From the NCBI RefSeq assembly GCF_018449435.1, contig NZ_JAHCMU010000001.1, positions 62,001 to 126,000 on the forward strand: a stretch of 64,000 nt of DNA, written 5' to 3'. This stretch comes from Flagellimonas sp. 389 (GTDB lineage Bacteria; Bacteroidota; Bacteroidia; Flavobacteriales; Flavobacteriaceae). The translations under genes and the position numbers were made by a program. Positions 63,200-64,000 of this stretch are shown one piece after another. Positions within the stretch are counted from its first letter, which is position 1. Every line of letters begins with the position of its first letter. The notes below the pieces were generated by a model. That model was not told where the DNA came from and did no database searches. It worked only from the letters and a program-made list of their open reading frames with translations.

Positions 63200-64000
63200 T
63201 CATTGGTTTACAAAGTCTATGACCAAGCTTGTGATAAATTCAATCTGTTCATCATCCAATTCCGTATGCATGGGCAGTGAGATGACCTCCTCTATCAGTT
63301 GGTTCGTTACGGGAAAATCGGCTTCGTCATAACGGTCATCCACATACGCTTTTTGTCTGTGCAAAGGAATGGGATAATATACACCACATGGAACGCCGTT
63401 ATCATTCAAATGTTGCACCAACGCATCTCTTTTACCGTTTACAATCTTTAGGGTATATTGATGAAAAACATGGCAATCGCACGTATCGCATATACCCTCA
63501 CAACCATTTACAGTTTTGGGCGTAACAATGTTGGCCTGTCCTTCAAATGCCTTGGAATATTTTTTTGCGGCTCCCCTTCGCTTTTCATTGTAAGCGTCCA
63601 AGTTTGGTAGTTTAGCTCTTAAAACGGCTGCTTGAATCGAATCCAATCGCGAGTTTACGCCTACCACATCATGATGGTATCTTTTGTACATTCCATGGTT
63701 TACCATTCCACGTATGGTGTGGGCCAAATCATCATCATTCGTAAAGATAGCCCCTCCATCCCCATAACATCCTAAATTTTTGGAGGGAAAGAAAGAGGTC
63801 GATGCCACATGGCCTATTGTCCCTGCCTTTTGTTTTTTTCCGTTCTTAAACGTATACGTGGCACCAATGGCCTGTGCATTATCTTCAATAACATAAAGCC
63901 CATGCTTTTCGGCCAACTCCGTAATGGCATCCATATTGGCACATTGTCCAAAAAGATGGACGGGGACAATGGCTTTTGTTTTTGGAGTGATTGCTTTTTC
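63200..64000 (-). CDS. DegT/DnrJ/EryC1-type sugar aminotransferase (cut by window edge)
   Basis: The frame is open from the window edge to a stop at 63200 (267 codons, no internal start needed). It shows the PLP-dependent sugar aminotransferase features VPVHLFGQCANMD, YVIEDNAQAIGATY, the PLP lysine region STSFFPSKNLGCYGDGGAIF, and RLDSIQAAVLRAKLPNLD. Such enzymes aminate keto-sugar nucleotides for polysaccharides. The N-terminus is outside the window. A CDTCDCH Cys cluster is present near residue 171 of the visible part. It is followed by galE. Confidence 0.93.
   Translation of the reverse strand, partial: EKAITPKTKAIVPVHLFGQCANMDAITELAEKHGLYVIEDNAQAIGATYTFKNGKKQKAGTIGHVASTSFFPSKNLGCYGDGGAIFTNDDDLAHTIRGMVNHGMYKRYHHDVVGVNSRLDSIQAAVLRAKLPNLDAYNEKRRGAAKKYSKAFEGQANIVTPKTVNGCEGICDTCDCHVFHQYTLKIVNGKRDALVQHLNDNGVPCGVYYPIPLHRQKAYVDDRYDEADFPVTNQLIEEVISLPMHTELDDEQIEFITSLVIDFVNQ

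Noticed and set aside
1-64000. CRISPR arrays, phage genes, transposases and defence islands
   Set aside because: I saw no direct-repeat arrays with spacers, integrases, transposase motifs or known defence domains, and composition seems uniform.

Overview
The window looks like chromosomal DNA of a marine member of the Flavobacteriaceae (Bacteroidota). The reasons are an alternative complex III (act) operon next to cytochrome c oxidase, vegetative promoters of the TTTG / TAnnTTTG type, a long ExbB/ExbD cluster, DUF5916, DUF2723 and DUF4097 proteins, and protein sequences typical of that family. Base composition looks uniformly AT-rich. I see no insertion sequence, prophage, integrase, CRISPR array or rRNA operon, so this is an ordinary core region rather than an island.

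Layout. 1-9367 (minus): start of coxB (cut by the window edge) behind actF-E-D-C-B-A, the respiratory quinol:cytochrome c oxidoreductase. 9604-14569: a small SPOR protein, then the convergent rimP-nusA-infB translation/transcription operon with a terminator-like hairpin in its leader, and tRNA-Gln. 14970-22000: a DUF2723 membrane protein, a peroxiredoxin-like gene broken by two frameshifts, a thioredoxin-fold protein without any cysteine, and two tandem membrane-anchored metallophosphoesterases. 22112-26454: polA and three small genes of unknown role. 26456-32800: a MarR regulator facing a tyrosine degradation operon (hppD, hmgA, fahA, a flavin-reductase-like gene and a HisC-like aminotransferase), with a palindrome between the divergent promoters. 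32862-36101: a lipoprotein and a DUF5916 outer-membrane protein. 36351-39673: rplM-rpsI and rpsB-tsf. 39751-42870: an ECF sigma factor, a HEAT-type putative anti-sigma factor and two DUF4097 proteins. 43039-50446: pyrH-frr, an MMPL/RND transporter, and asnS-rpoN with a membrane protein. 50441-56141: a beta-barrel protein, two ExbD, a small membrane protein, ExbB, tRNA-Ser, asparaginase, TatD and a retropepsin-like protein. 56220-64000: sucB-sucA, a small unknown, a secreted amidohydrolase, galE and a DegT/DnrJ-type aminotransferase (cut by the window edge).

Most genes form housekeeping units: electron transport (act-cox), the TCA cycle (sucAB), translation (rimP, infB, L13, S9, S2, EF-Ts, RRF, AsnRS), replication/repair (polA), and aromatic amino-acid catabolism feeding fumarate and acetoacetate into the TCA cycle. 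I did not find a clear new defence or mobile system. The most unusual items are the same helix-hairpin-helix type tail on two unrelated proteins (ActC and ribosomal protein S2), the cysteine-free thioredoxin fold, the hairpin leaders of rimP and of the beta-barrel gene, the ECF/HEAT/DUF4097 module, and the translationally coupled unknown pair at 25430-26454. All family assignments were made by reading the sequence, without database searches.
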